A DNA stretch of 64,000 nucleotides from Pelagimonas sp017744045 (lineage in GTDB: Bacteria > Pseudomonadota > Alphaproteobacteria > Rhodobacterales > Rhodobacteraceae), in the NCBI RefSeq assembly GCF_017744045.1, contig NZ_JAGHRD010000001.1; one strand, 5' to 3'. Positions 26,747 through 34,370 of the stretch are shown here, one piece after another. Every line of letters starts with the position of its first letter. Within the stretch, counting starts at the first letter, position 1. The position numbers were made by a program, and so were the translations under genes. The notes under the pieces are model-generated. The model saw only the letters and a list, made by a program, of their open reading frames with translations, was not told the DNA's origin and ran no database searches.

Positions 26747-27295
26747 ATGCGTTTGGTTGCAATCTTGATCGCGGGTGCGCTCGCGCTTCCGGCTCATGCT
26801 GATGAGATCAGCGATACGTTGCAATCCGCCTTGGATGCTTATGCGGATGGCGACATCCAATATGCATTGGAAGAGCTGGATTTTGCGAAACAGAAACTGC
26901 TGGAGCTGAAAACCGACAGCCTCGGGGCATTCCTGCCTCCTGCGCCTGAGGGGTGGAGCTTCGAAAAGAACTCCGAAATGAATTCGGCCCTGGGCATGTT
27001 GGGCGGCGGTGTCGGTGCCGAAGGCACCTATAGCAATGGTGACGGCGCGTCTGTCAAAATCACCCTGATGGCGGATAACCCGATGGTGGGCAGCATGGCG
27101 GCGATGATCACCAATGCCTCGGCCATGGGGATGAAGGTGGAACGCATCAACCGCCAGCGTTTTGCCATTCAGGATCAGCAGATGATGGCGCTGGTTGCCA
27201 ATCGTATCCTCATTCAGACCGAAGGGGACCTGGTGCTGGCTCAGCAAATTCTTGAGCAGATGGATTTCAAAGCCATGGCCAATTTCGGTCAGTGA
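26747..27295 (+). CDS. Exported protein of unknown function
   Basis: A 182-residue protein with a clear signal peptide (residues 1-18, LALPAHA then DE). The mature part has an alpha-helical acidic N-terminal region (ISDTLQSALDAYADGD, IQYALEELDFAKQKLLELK), then a domain with SFEKNSEMNSALGMLGGG and FAIQDQQMMALVANRILIQ. I do not recognise a named family with certainty. The helical start resembles a single TPR-like unit. AGGGGA precedes the ATG. It ends directly against the convergent TetR gene with no spacer. Confidence 0.75.
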   Translation: MRLVAILIAGALALPAHADEISDTLQSALDAYADGDIQYALEELDFAKQKLLELKTDSLGAFLPPAPEGWSFEKNSEMNSALGMLGGGVGAEGTYSNGDGASVKITLMADNPMVGSMAAMITNASAMGMKVERINRQRFAIQDQQMMALVANRILIQTEGDLVLAQQILEQMDFKAMANFGQ

Positions 27296-27898
27296 TCAAG
27301 AGCGCTGGGGGCCTGGGATCAGCCAGGCCTCCAGATACGGCAAAAGCCGATCAGGCAGCGCAATTGTGTTGTGCAAGGCGCAAAAATTCAGCGCAACGGC
27401 CTGCACCAGAAAGGCCTGCACCCCTTCGGACAAAAGATCCGGCGAAACATCCTGGCGAAAGGCCGGGTTTGACAGCCAGTGGATGAAAATCCCGAATTGG
27501 CGTTCAAAGGTCACGGCAATCGGTCCGATTTCTTCGATCGCCGCCGCGCCGGACCGGCGGATGATCACGTCAAAAATGTCGCGATCCTGGGCCATATAGG
27601 TCACCAAAGGCATCAGTGATTCGATCAGGTCGGGTACGGTTTTGGGCGCAGGCAGTGCCTCCATTTCCTCCAAAATCCCGTCGATATCCTCTCCGATCAG
27701 ATGATCGAGCAGCGCTTCTTTGTCCGGAAAATGGGCGAAAAACGTGCCTTTGGCTGTGCCGGCACGCTTGACCACCTCTTCGGTGCGCAGGCCTGGATAT
27801 CCTTGTTCTTCAACAACTTGCCGCGCGGCCTCAAGCAGGCGGGCGCGGGTTTTCAAAGTGCGGGCTTGGGTGGCTTTGGTCATGATGGCAGTTTGCAT
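27296..27898 (-). CDS. TetR-family transcriptional repressor
   Basis: TetR regulator of 200 residues; the DNA-binding helix-turn-helix is at about residues 12-60 (TRARLLEAARQVVEEQGY, then VVKRAGTAKGTFFAHFPDKEALL), and the variable ligand-binding domain follows. Two in-frame ATG codons (27898 and 27883) are possible; neither has a clear ribosome-binding site. It is divergent from a quinone reductase gene, with three palindromic TTGACC-type sites in the gap, one of which lies within 20 bases of its own start. Autoregulation and repression of the reductase are inferred. Confidence 0.9.
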   Translation of the reverse strand: MQTAIMTKATQARTLKTRARLLEAARQVVEEQGYPGLRTEEVVKRAGTAKGTFFAHFPDKEALLDHLIGEDIDGILEEMEALPAPKTVPDLIESLMPLVTYMAQDRDIFDVIIRRSGAAAIEEIGPIAVTFERQFGIFIHWLSNPAFRQDVSPDLLSEGVQAFLVQAVALNFCALHNTIALPDRLLPYLEAWLIPGPQRS

Positions 27899-27903
27899 GA
27901 ATT

Positions 27904-27966
27904 TTGACCGTGGTCAAATTAGATATTGACCACGGTCAATTTGTTCCAATATTTGACCATAGTCAT
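27904..27966. promoter_or_regulatory. Three TetR-type operator palindromes
   Basis: TTGACCGTGGTCAA (27904-27917), TTGACCACGGTCAA (27926-27939) and the weaker TTGACCATAGTCAT (27953-27966) share the consensus TTGACC-N2-GGTCAA. The first two are perfect palindromes spaced 22 bases apart. They fill the gap between the divergent TetR and quinone reductase genes, so occupancy would block both promoters. Confidence 0.8.
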
Positions 27967-27984
27967 TTTTATCGGAGAGCCCCA

Positions 27985-28575
27985 ATGACCCTCAATATTT
28001 TCGTCTTTGACGCCCATCCAGTTGCCAACACGCTGAATGCTCATTTGGCCAAAACCTATGCTGATGCGGCCCGTGCGGCCGGACATCAGGTGACGACAAT
28101 GTCCCTGTCTGACATGCAGTTTGACCCGGATTTTGGGCAGACCCATTACCGCCACACAAAGCCGTTTGAGCCCGACCTTGAAACGTTCGTGCAAGCGTTG
28201 GAAGCGGCAGATCATCTCGTGATGACTATGCCGATGTGGTGGGGAAGCTATCCTGCCAAAACCAAGGCGCTTCTGGATCGCGCGCTGATGACCGGGCGCG
28301 CCTTTGACACGCGCAATGCGAACTTTATCGGCCTGCCCAAGCCTTTGCTAACAGGCCGTACAGCTCGGGTGATCATCACCTCGGATACACCAAGCTTTTT
28401 TCAGAAATGGGTCTACGGCAACGCGTTCCAAAAGCAGATACGCAATCAGGTGCTGAGCTTTGTTGGCATCAAGCCAAGCAAATTCACCTGGTTGGCCGCC
28501 GCCGGACAGCCCAAAGACGGGCAGGTCGAAAAATGGGCGGCCAAGATTGCCGAGCTTGGCCGCGCCGGTCAGTGA
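27985..28575 (+). CDS. NAD(P)H dehydrogenase (quinone) / flavodoxin-fold reductase
   Basis: FMN or FAD flavodoxin-fold reductase of 196 residues in the MdaB/KefF/NQO1-like group. It reads MTLNIFVFDAHPVANTLNAHL (general pattern AHP...S at the flavin phosphate loop), and MPMWWGSYPAKTKALLDRAL near residues 80-100 is typical. The ATG at 27985 after CGGAGA is chosen; the frame is open farther upstream through the operators. Repression by the divergent TetR protein is likely, with a quinone or electrophile as inducer (inference). It ends one base before the convergent creatinase gene. Confidence 0.88.
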   Translation: MTLNIFVFDAHPVANTLNAHLAKTYADAARAAGHQVTTMSLSDMQFDPDFGQTHYRHTKPFEPDLETFVQALEAADHLVMTMPMWWGSYPAKTKALLDRALMTGRAFDTRNANFIGLPKPLLTGRTARVIITSDTPSFFQKWVYGNAFQKQIRNQVLSFVGIKPSKFTWLAAAGQPKDGQVEKWAAKIAELGRAGQ

Positions 28576-29778
28576 TCAGCCGACCACGTTGGTCTCAGGC
28601 CCGTACGGATACCCGGTGATGTTTTCATTGCCGGTTTCCGTGATCACCAGGATGTCATGTTCGCGGTAGCCACCCGCGCCGGGCTGGCCTTCGGGCAATG
28701 TCAGCATCGGTTCCATGCTGATCACCATGCCGGGTTCCAGCACCGTGTCGATGTCTTCGCGCAGCTCAAGCCCAGCCTCGCGCCCGTAGTAATGCGACAA
28801 CACGCCAAAGCTGTGACCATAGCCAAAGGTGCGGTATTGCAGCAGGTCGCGTTCGGCGAAAAATTCGTTGATCTTTTCGGTCACCTCGGCGCAGCTGACC
28901 CCCGGTTTCAGCAGCGACATGCCGTATTCATGGGCCGCGACATTGGCCTCCCAGATCTTGAGACTGGCCGGGTCGACCTCTTGCACGAACAAGGTGCGTT
29001 CGAGCGCGGTGTAATAGCCCGAGATCATCGGGAAGGTGTTGAGCGACAGGATATCTCCGCGCTGTAATTGTCGGGAGGTGACCGGGTTATGCGCGCCATC
29101 GGTGTTGATACCCGATTGGAACCAAACCCAGGTGTCACGATATTCCGCATCCGGGAAACGTTTGGCGATTTCCAGCTCCATCGCGTCGCGCCCGGCCATG
29201 GCAATGTCAATCTCGCGCGCGCCGGGTTTGATCGCCTCGCGGATGGCATAACCGCCCACATCAGCAACCTGCGCACCATGGCGGATCAAGGCTATTTCGG
29301 CCTCGGATTTATGCATGCGCTGGCGCATCGTGGCGGGGGCGATGTCTTTGGTCTGCACCGGTGTCAGGAATTCGTTCAGCAGCGCGTTCTGGGCAAGGGT
29401 CAGATGGTCGCCCTCATAGGCAATTACCTTGCCTGGCCCGGTGACCGAGAGGATCGCGCGCCAGTAATTGTTCCGCTGCCAATCGGTATAGGTGATGTTG
29501 TCACCGTGAGAGCGCCGCCAAGGCTGCGCCGCATCGATCCCGGCGCTGATGGTGACGCTGTCGTTTTGGGTGACGGCCAGCCCATAGGGGCGGCCAAAGC
29601 TGCAATAGAGAAAGCCGGAATAGTAGGCGATGTTATGCATCGAGGTGAAAACGCAAGCCTCGATGCCCTGCGCGCTCATCTCAGCGCGCAGTTTCGCCAG
29701 CCGTGCGTCATATTCGGACGCTGCAAATGGCAGAGATTTCTCACCCTGGTGAAAACGGTATTGCTGGGGACGTTCCAT
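28576..29778 (-). CDS. Creatinase (creatine amidinohydrolase), M24 pita-bread fold
   Basis: Enzyme of 400 residues predicted to hydrolyse creatine to sarcosine and urea. The sequence follows known creatinases closely, not generic Xaa-Pro peptidases: SMHNIAYYSGFLYCSFGRPY near residue 48, SGINTDGAHNPVT near 225, YRTFGYGHSFGVLSHYYGRE near 318, and SMEPMLTLPEGQPGAGGYRE near 355, including the catalytic histidine in DGAHNP and the C-terminal glutamate. The ATG at 29778 has AGGAGGG upstream. No creatininase, sarcosine oxidase or urease gene is adjacent, so it appears as a lone gene. Confidence 0.92.
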   Translation of the reverse strand: MERPQQYRFHQGEKSLPFAASEYDARLAKLRAEMSAQGIEACVFTSMHNIAYYSGFLYCSFGRPYGLAVTQNDSVTISAGIDAAQPWRRSHGDNITYTDWQRNNYWRAILSVTGPGKVIAYEGDHLTLAQNALLNEFLTPVQTKDIAPATMRQRMHKSEAEIALIRHGAQVADVGGYAIREAIKPGAREIDIAMAGRDAMELEIAKRFPDAEYRDTWVWFQSGINTDGAHNPVTSRQLQRGDILSLNTFPMISGYYTALERTLFVQEVDPASLKIWEANVAAHEYGMSLLKPGVSCAEVTEKINEFFAERDLLQYRTFGYGHSFGVLSHYYGREAGLELREDIDTVLEPGMVISMEPMLTLPEGQPGAGGYREHDILVITETGNENITGYPYGPETNVVG

Positions 29779-29937
29779 GAAACCCTCCTGAGGATGGCGG
29801 GGCACCTTCCCCTACCATCGGTAAAGCAAGGTCCCGGCGTACAGGACGGAATGTTGGGCTGTTGGTGACGACGCCATCGTCTGCCCTAGGTGGGAGAGTG
29901 CAGGAGGTTGGGGCGGTTGGCAAGGCCCGATTGATTA

Positions 29938-30025
29938 GTGAGAGGGAGGGATTCGAACCCTCGAAGCACAGACATGCTTACTCCCTGGTATAGCGGAGTA
30001 CCTTTGGCCACTCAGTCACCTCTCT
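29938..30025 (-). tRNA. Class II tRNA-like gene with abnormal anticodon arm
   Basis: On the minus strand a cloverleaf-like order is visible: acceptor AGAGAGG pairing with CCTCTC (first pair mismatched), D-arm with GAGTGGCCAAAGG, a long variable arm (AGCA/TGCT), and a perfect T-arm GAGGG-TTCGAAT-CCCTC. The long variable arm means Ser, Leu or Tyr type. The anticodon stem ACTCC/GGAGT closes a 10-base region instead of seven, so no anticodon can be read with confidence. No CCA is encoded. It may be a pseudo-tRNA or an unusual functional tRNA. Confidence 0.6.
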
Positions 30026-30484
30026 TGAACTCTACTTAAAGGTAACGCATCACAAATTCAATGTGGTCAATTCTTAAGGTCAAACGCTTAGTTAAGCGAG
30101 CCATAGCGCTTTAGCTTGAATCCCAAACGTAGCTCTGGATTTCGCCGAAATGGTAGCATTGTTTCTCGCGTCTTCTTTGCTTGATCAAAGTTAGCTTTGA
30201 AAGAAATGGTGCTGGAAGGACGGCGGAAACCCTTTTCCGCGCTACACGTTCCAGCTGATCCCCTCGCATGGTCTTCTCCGCCCACCAGGCTAAGGGAGAC
30301 TCGATTATGGGATGTTCGCGATGCGTGATCAAGCTTCCATGCCTGACCTGAAAGAAAATTGAGGCAGGGGCGAGGGGGCAGCCCTTCGCACTCCCCGGAG
30401 TGGCTTTGCCGTAGAAGACCATAGTGGGTTTGAAGGTTTTTTTACGCGTTGTAGTTGAATTGCCCATTGATCGGGGCATAAAGG
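30026..30484. other. Non-coding stretch beside the tRNA-like element
   Basis: About 460 bases without a convincing gene. A 122-codon open frame on the minus strand crosses a known repeat and shows no family features, so it is not called. The first 150 bases look more AT-rich than the surroundings. A degenerate copy of the GC-rich intergenic repeat lies at 30367-30417. Confidence 0.5.
30367..30417 (+). repeat. Dispersed GC-rich intergenic repeat, degenerate copy
   Basis: The pattern GGGCGAGGGGGCAGCCC..CTCCCCGGAG..GCC..AGAAG matches, with several changes, the copy at 31353-31406 and the second half of the repeats at 43586 and 45844. The core CTCCCCGG is shared by all four. Confidence 0.65.
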
Positions 30485-30841
30485 CTAGCCCTTGGTGGAA
30501 AGCGGGCAGGCGGTGGCGGCCATGGTCGCCAGCATGTCGCGAAGGCGATGCATCTCTTCGATCTTTTGATCAACCTCGCAGAGTTTCTTGGTCAGCAGCG
30601 CTGTTAGTTCTGTGGCGCTCAGTCCTTGTTCAGACAGGGCGCAGGCCAGATCTTCCATTTCACGCAGTCTGAAGCCGAGGGATTGACCGGTTTTGATGAG
30701 GCGAACCACGCGGGCCATGGCCGGGTCAAAATCGCGATAGCCGTTGGTGTGCCGCTCGGATCGGATCAGCCCGCGTTTCTCATAAAGGCGGAGCGTATCT
30801 GTGCTAACGCCGGTGAGGCGAGATAATTCTCCGATGCGCAT
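30485..30841 (-). CDS. MerR-family transcriptional regulator
   Basis: MerR regulator of 118 residues: winged helix-turn-helix at residues 1-40 (MRIGELSRLTGVSTDTLRLYE, RHTNGYRDFD), then a coiled-coil dimer helix (about 80-112). The ATG at 30841 is fixed by homology; the frame runs on upstream. The C-terminus has a single cysteine (ATACPLSTKG), so the paired metal-binding cysteines of CueR or ZntR are absent and a non-metal signal is likely. It is divergent from a small membrane protein gene whose promoter contains a MerR-type dyad. Confidence 0.9.
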   Translation of the reverse strand: MRIGELSRLTGVSTDTLRLYEKRGLIRSERHTNGYRDFDPAMARVVRLIKTGQSLGFRLREMEDLACALSEQGLSATELTALLTKKLCEVDQKIEEMHRLRDMLATMAATACPLSTKG

Positions 30842-30850
30842 GAAACCCTG

Positions 30851-30881
30851 TTGACCTTGGACTATGGTCCTAGGTTTATAG
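30851..30881 (+). promoter_or_regulatory. MerR-type promoter with operator dyad in a long spacer
   Basis: A -35 box TTGACC (30851-30856) and a -10 box TTTATA/TTATAG (30875-30881) are separated by 18-19 bases, the over-long spacing typical of MerR-controlled promoters. Inside lies the 22-base dyad at 30854-30875, ACCT-N-GGAC-N-AT-N-GTCC-N-AGGT, symmetric except at the four N positions. It points toward the membrane protein gene at 30914 and overlaps the upstream side of the MerR gene. Confidence 0.82.
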
Positions 30882-30913
30882 AGCGCCCTGACCAAAACGG
30901 AAAGGTGCGCGAT

Positions 30914-31330
30914 ATGTATTCTAAACCGACGCTGAACAGGATTTACAGGTTATCTGCCTGGTATGATTTGATTATCACGTGGCCTTTTGCCTTGCCGATC
31001 ACGCTGGGGATCTTGTGGCAATACGGGTTTATGCCACTGAACGCTGTTTTGGGATTTGCGGCCTTACCCGCGCTTGATGTGCATGCGGTATTGTTTGGCA
31101 ACTTCTTTGGATCGGTTGTGGTAATTTGGGCGCTGGTAAGGCTGTATCTGAATGACAGCCGGTTGGCGCTGTTCGATGGTCTGGGGCGCGTGCTGTTTAG
31201 TGTCGCCATGTTGAATGCGTTGGTGGCGGGGATTTCACCGATTATCTGGGCGTTCCTGATCCCCGAGCTGGCCTGGGCGATAGCGCAGTTGATCGGGTTT
31301 GTCCGGTTTAGAACACGTGCTGGGGTTTAA
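30914..31330 (+). CDS. Four-helix membrane protein under MerR control
   Basis: A 138-residue protein with about four membrane segments (residues 15-33, 36-57, 60-80 and 92-130), beginning MYSKPTLNRIYRLSAWYD. I do not recognise a family with certainty; its size resembles small DoxX-like or DUF4345-type proteins, but no diagnostic motif is seen. The ATG at 30914 has AAAGG upstream. The promoter is a MerR-type one controlled by the divergent regulator, so it is probably the regulator's main target and could act in stress sensing, export or redox defence. Confidence 0.72.
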   Translation: MYSKPTLNRIYRLSAWYDLIITWPFALPITLGILWQYGFMPLNAVLGFAALPALDVHAVLFGNFFGSVVVIWALVRLYLNDSRLALFDGLGRVLFSVAMLNALVAGISPIIWAFLIPELAWAIAQLIGFVRFRTRAGV

Positions 31331-31352
31331 AGGGCAATTCGTTTGTTCAGAA

Positions 31353-31406
31353 GGGGGGCGAGGGGCCAGCCCCTCGCGCTCCCCGGAGTATTTCTGCCAA
31401 GAAGAA
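31353..31406 (+). repeat. Dispersed GC-rich intergenic repeat
   Basis: A palindromic part (GGGGCGAGGGG-CCAG-CCCCTCGCGC) followed by CTCCCCGGAGTATTTCTGCC and AAGAAGAA. It shares the order palindrome, CTCCCCGG, AT-run, GCC, AAGAA with the repeats at 43586 and 45844. It lies between the membrane protein and gabD stop codons. Confidence 0.75.
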
Positions 31407-31438
31407 ACACGAAGGCGCGCGTGAGGCTGGCGTTGGTT

Positions 31439-32905
31439 TTAGACCGTCAGGCAGACATATTTCAGCTCGAGATAGTCTTCGATACCGTGATGGCTGCCTT
31501 CGCGGCCAAGGCCGGATTGTTTGACGCCGCCAAAGGGGGCGTTTTCGGTGGAGATAATGCCGGTGTTCACGCCGACGATGCCGTATTCCAACGCCTCTGC
31601 GACCTTGTACACGCGGCTGAGATCCTTGGCGTAGAAATAGGAGGCGAGGCCAAAGATCGTGTCATTGGCGAGCTCGATGACCTCGTCCTCGGTCTCGAAT
31701 TTAAAGATCGGGGCGAGCGGGCCAAAGGTTTCTTCGGTCGAGACCGCCATCTCGCGCGTGGCCCCTTTGACGATGGTCGGGGCGAGGAAGTTGCCCGGAG
31801 CCTGCGGTGTTTCACCGGCATAAATCACCTCAGCGCCTTTGGCCGTGGCATCAGCGACATGATCCTGCACCTTTTTGATCGCGGCGGGAGTGATAAGGGG
31901 GCCGAGCTCGGTGCCCTCTTCAAGCCCGTCGCCGACCTTCATCTGTGACACGCGCGCGGCGAGTTTGGTGCTGAACTCCTCATAGACACCGGCCTGCACA
32001 TAGATGCGGTTGGCGCAGACGCAGGTCTGACCATTGTTGCGGAACTTGCAGACGATGGCCCCTTCGACGGCGGCATCCACATCGGCATCGTCAAACACGA
32101 TAAAGGGCGCGTTGCCGCCCAGCTCCATCGAGCATTTCATCACGTTGTGCGCGGCCTGCTGCAAAAGAATACGCCCCACATTGGTGGACCCGGTAAAGGT
32201 CAGCTTGCGCACCTTTTGGTTCTCGCAGAACTCTTGGCCCACGCCGGGCGCATCCATGCTGGGCAGGATGTTGAACACTCCCGCCGGGATGCCTGCACGC
32301 TCGGCCAGAACCGCCAAGGCCAAAGCCGAAAGAGGTGTTTCGGAAGCCGGACGGCCCACAAAGGAACAGCCCGCGGCCAGCGCAGGGGCGGCCTTGCGGC
32401 TGATCATGGCATTGGGGAAGTTCCAGGGCGTGATCGAGGCGGCCACACCGATGGGCTGTTTCATCACCATGATACGCTTGTCACGCATATGGCCGGGGAT
32501 GGTTTCGCCATAGATACGCTTGGCCTCTTCGGCAAAGAATTCGATAAAGGAGGCCCCATAGGCGACCTCACCCTTGGCCTCGGCCAGCGGTTTGCCCTGT
32601 TCGGCGGTCATGATGGTGGCCAGATCATCCTGATTTGCCATCATAAGATCGAACCATTTGCGCAGCACATTGGCGCGCTCTTTGCCGGTCCATTGTGCCC
32701 AATCCTTTTGCGCGACATAGGCGGCATCGATTGCACCGGCGACGTCTTCTCGAGTCAGATCGGTGACCTGTGCGATGATGTCGCCGCGTGCCGGATTGTC
32801 GACGTCAAACGTGGCGCTGCCCTCGACCCAAGCGCCATTGATATAGGCGCGGGTTTCCAAAAGCGAGGGATCCTTGAGCAGGGTTTTGAGGTTGGTTGCG
32901 GACAT
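31439..32905 (-). CDS. gabD: NAD(P)-dependent succinate-semialdehyde dehydrogenase
   Basis: Aldehyde dehydrogenase of 488 residues. GabD-type features: SITPWNFPNAMISRKAAPAL near residue 158, FTGSTNVGR near 242, MELGGNAPFIVFDDAD near 265 (general base glutamate), and NNGQTCVCANRIYVQ near 294 with the catalytic cysteine. It oxidises succinate semialdehyde to succinate, the last step of the GABA and putrescine route; the putrescine uptake and oxidation genes lie 15 kb to the right. It stands alone and is divergent from a hydrolase gene. Confidence 0.92.
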   Translation of the reverse strand: MSATNLKTLLKDPSLLETRAYINGAWVEGSATFDVDNPARGDIIAQVTDLTREDVAGAIDAAYVAQKDWAQWTGKERANVLRKWFDLMMANQDDLATIMTAEQGKPLAEAKGEVAYGASFIEFFAEEAKRIYGETIPGHMRDKRIMVMKQPIGVAASITPWNFPNAMISRKAAPALAAGCSFVGRPASETPLSALALAVLAERAGIPAGVFNILPSMDAPGVGQEFCENQKVRKLTFTGSTNVGRILLQQAAHNVMKCSMELGGNAPFIVFDDADVDAAVEGAIVCKFRNNGQTCVCANRIYVQAGVYEEFSTKLAARVSQMKVGDGLEEGTELGPLITPAAIKKVQDHVADATAKGAEVIYAGETPQAPGNFLAPTIVKGATREMAVSTEETFGPLAPIFKFETEDEVIELANDTIFGLASYFYAKDLSRVYKVAEALEYGIVGVNTGIISTENAPFGGVKQSGLGREGSHHGIEDYLELKYVCLTV

Positions 32906-32987
32906 TTGAAATTCCCTGGAGTTTCTGACTTGGCATTAGGCAAAGCATCTGGTGAAGTAAAAGTATAGAGCCAAAAGAGAAGAGCCG

Positions 32988-33776
32988 ATGGACCTAGATG
33001 ACGCCTATGCCAATGCCCCCCACATCCCTGATGGGGAAAGCTACCCGGATCGTTGGGCGGCGGATGCCGATAAGTTTCGCAAATCCCAGGCGCTGACGGG
33101 GCGGGCGCGGCTTGGTCTGATGTATGGCCATGGCACGCGCGAGGTGCTCGATCTGTTCATGCCCGAAGGCACGCCAAAGGGTTTGGTCGTGTTTGTGCAT
33201 GGGGGCTATTGGCTGAAATTTGACCGATCTTACTGGTCGCATCTGGCGGCTGGGGCGCAGGCCGAAGGTTGGGCCGTGGCGGTTCCGTCTTATGATCTCT
33301 GTCCGCGTGTGCGGATTGCCGACATCACCCGTCAGATTGCCAATGCGATCACCGTCGCGGCGCGCGAAATTGAGGGGCCTGTGCGCTTGTCCGGGCATTC
33401 GGCTGGCGGGCATCTTGTGTCGCGCATGTGCGCCCCCGGTGTTCTGCCCGACGACGTTCAGGCGCGTTTGGCCAAGGTGCAGCCGATCTCGCCTGTCTCG
33501 GATCTGCGGCCGCTGATGCAGTTGACGATGAATGCCGAGCTGAAAGTGGACGAAGCCGAGGCGCAGGCCGAAAGCCCGATTTTTCAGCCCAAACCGGATG
33601 TCGCCGTCACCGTCTGGGTCGGCGCAGAGGAACGCGCGGTCTTTCTGGATCAAGCCCGCTGGCTGGCCGAAGCCTGGGCCTGTGGTCACGAGGTCGTGCC
33701 CGGAAAACACCATTTCGACGTGATCGACGCCTTGGCCAACCCGTCCAGCGACATGGTGCGCGACCTGCTGGGTTAA
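32988..33776 (+). CDS. Alpha/beta hydrolase (kynurenine formamidase-like)
   Basis: Hydrolase of 262 residues with the HGGYW oxyanion motif (near residues 71-75) and nucleophile GHSAGG (near 143-148), the combination typical of the alpha/beta-hydrolase type arylformamidase (HGGxW). A histidine in GKHHFDVID near residue 243 and an aspartate complete a triad. Kynurenine formamidase activity (N-formylkynurenine to kynurenine) is a reasonable guess; no other tryptophan-degradation gene is adjacent. It is divergent from gabD. Confidence 0.85.
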   Translation: MDLDDAYANAPHIPDGESYPDRWAADADKFRKSQALTGRARLGLMYGHGTREVLDLFMPEGTPKGLVVFVHGGYWLKFDRSYWSHLAAGAQAEGWAVAVPSYDLCPRVRIADITRQIANAITVAAREIEGPVRLSGHSAGGHLVSRMCAPGVLPDDVQARLAKVQPISPVSDLRPLMQLTMNAELKVDEAEAQAESPIFQPKPDVAVTVWVGAEERAVFLDQARWLAEAWACGHEVVPGKHHFDVIDALANPSSDMVRDLLG

Positions 33777-33836
33777 TAAATCGGGTAAGGTATCCAAGGA
33801 TTGCGCTTTGGGCTGCGTCCAAGTCATGAGATGCGT

Positions 33837-34370
33837 ATGACTGTGAGTGACAAAGACCTGGCCCTGGCCGCAGCGAATGGAGACCGGCAAGCTTTTGCGG
33901 CTTTGCTGAACCGGGTTTATGACCCGATGTTTCGGCTGGCCTTTCGCCTGACCGGAAGCAAGGCCGAGGCCGAAGATCTGGTGCAGGATATCTGTGCCGC
34001 CTTGCCCGCCAAGCTCAGCCGCTTTCGGGGCGAGGCCAAGGTGATGACCTGGCTTTATCGGATTGTGGTGAACGCAGCGCGGGATCGGTTTCGCCGCCGC
34101 GCCAGCCATGCCAAGGCGGCTGAGGGCTGGGGTGATTGGGAAATCGCGCGCCGCGCCGTCGAAGAAGAGCAGGCGGAACGGGCCGATTGGCTGCGGCTTG
34201 CCATGAACGCGCTGACACCGCCCGAGTTGCGGGAAACGCTGGTGTTGATCCTGGACGGGCTGAGCCATGCGGAGGTTGCCGAGATCCTTGGTGTCTCCGA
34301 AGGTACGATCAGCTGGCGCATCTCGGAGGCGAAAAAGAAACTCAAAGCGATGAAGGAGGCCGAAGCATGA
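33837..34370 (+). CDS. ECF-type RNA polymerase sigma factor
   Basis: Sigma-70 family member of 177 residues with region 2 at about 24-92 (YDPMFRLAFRLTGSKAEAEDLVQDI, FRGEAKVMTWLYRIVVNAARD) and region 4 at about 118-170 (LTPPELRETLVLILDGLSHAEVAEILGVSEGTISWRISEAKKKL in general outline). The ATG at 33837 is chosen by homology; 33831 is possible. Its stop overlaps the start of the vWA protein gene by four bases (ATGA), a translational coupling like that between ECF sigma factors and their anti-sigma partners. Confidence 0.92.
   Translation: MTVSDKDLALAAANGDRQAFAALLNRVYDPMFRLAFRLTGSKAEAEDLVQDICAALPAKLSRFRGEAKVMTWLYRIVVNAARDRFRRRASHAKAAEGWGDWEIARRAVEEEQAERADWLRLAMNALTPPELRETLVLILDGLSHAEVAEILGVSEGTISWRISEAKKKLKAMKEAEA

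Noticed and set aside
30111..30479. A 122-codon open frame on the minus strand
   Set aside because: It crosses a degenerate intergenic repeat and shows no recognisable domain, signal or clear ribosome-binding site.
32994..34268. A 424-codon open frame on the minus strand opposite the hydrolase and sigma factor genes
   Set aside because: Antisense to two well-supported genes; composition typical of a shadow frame.
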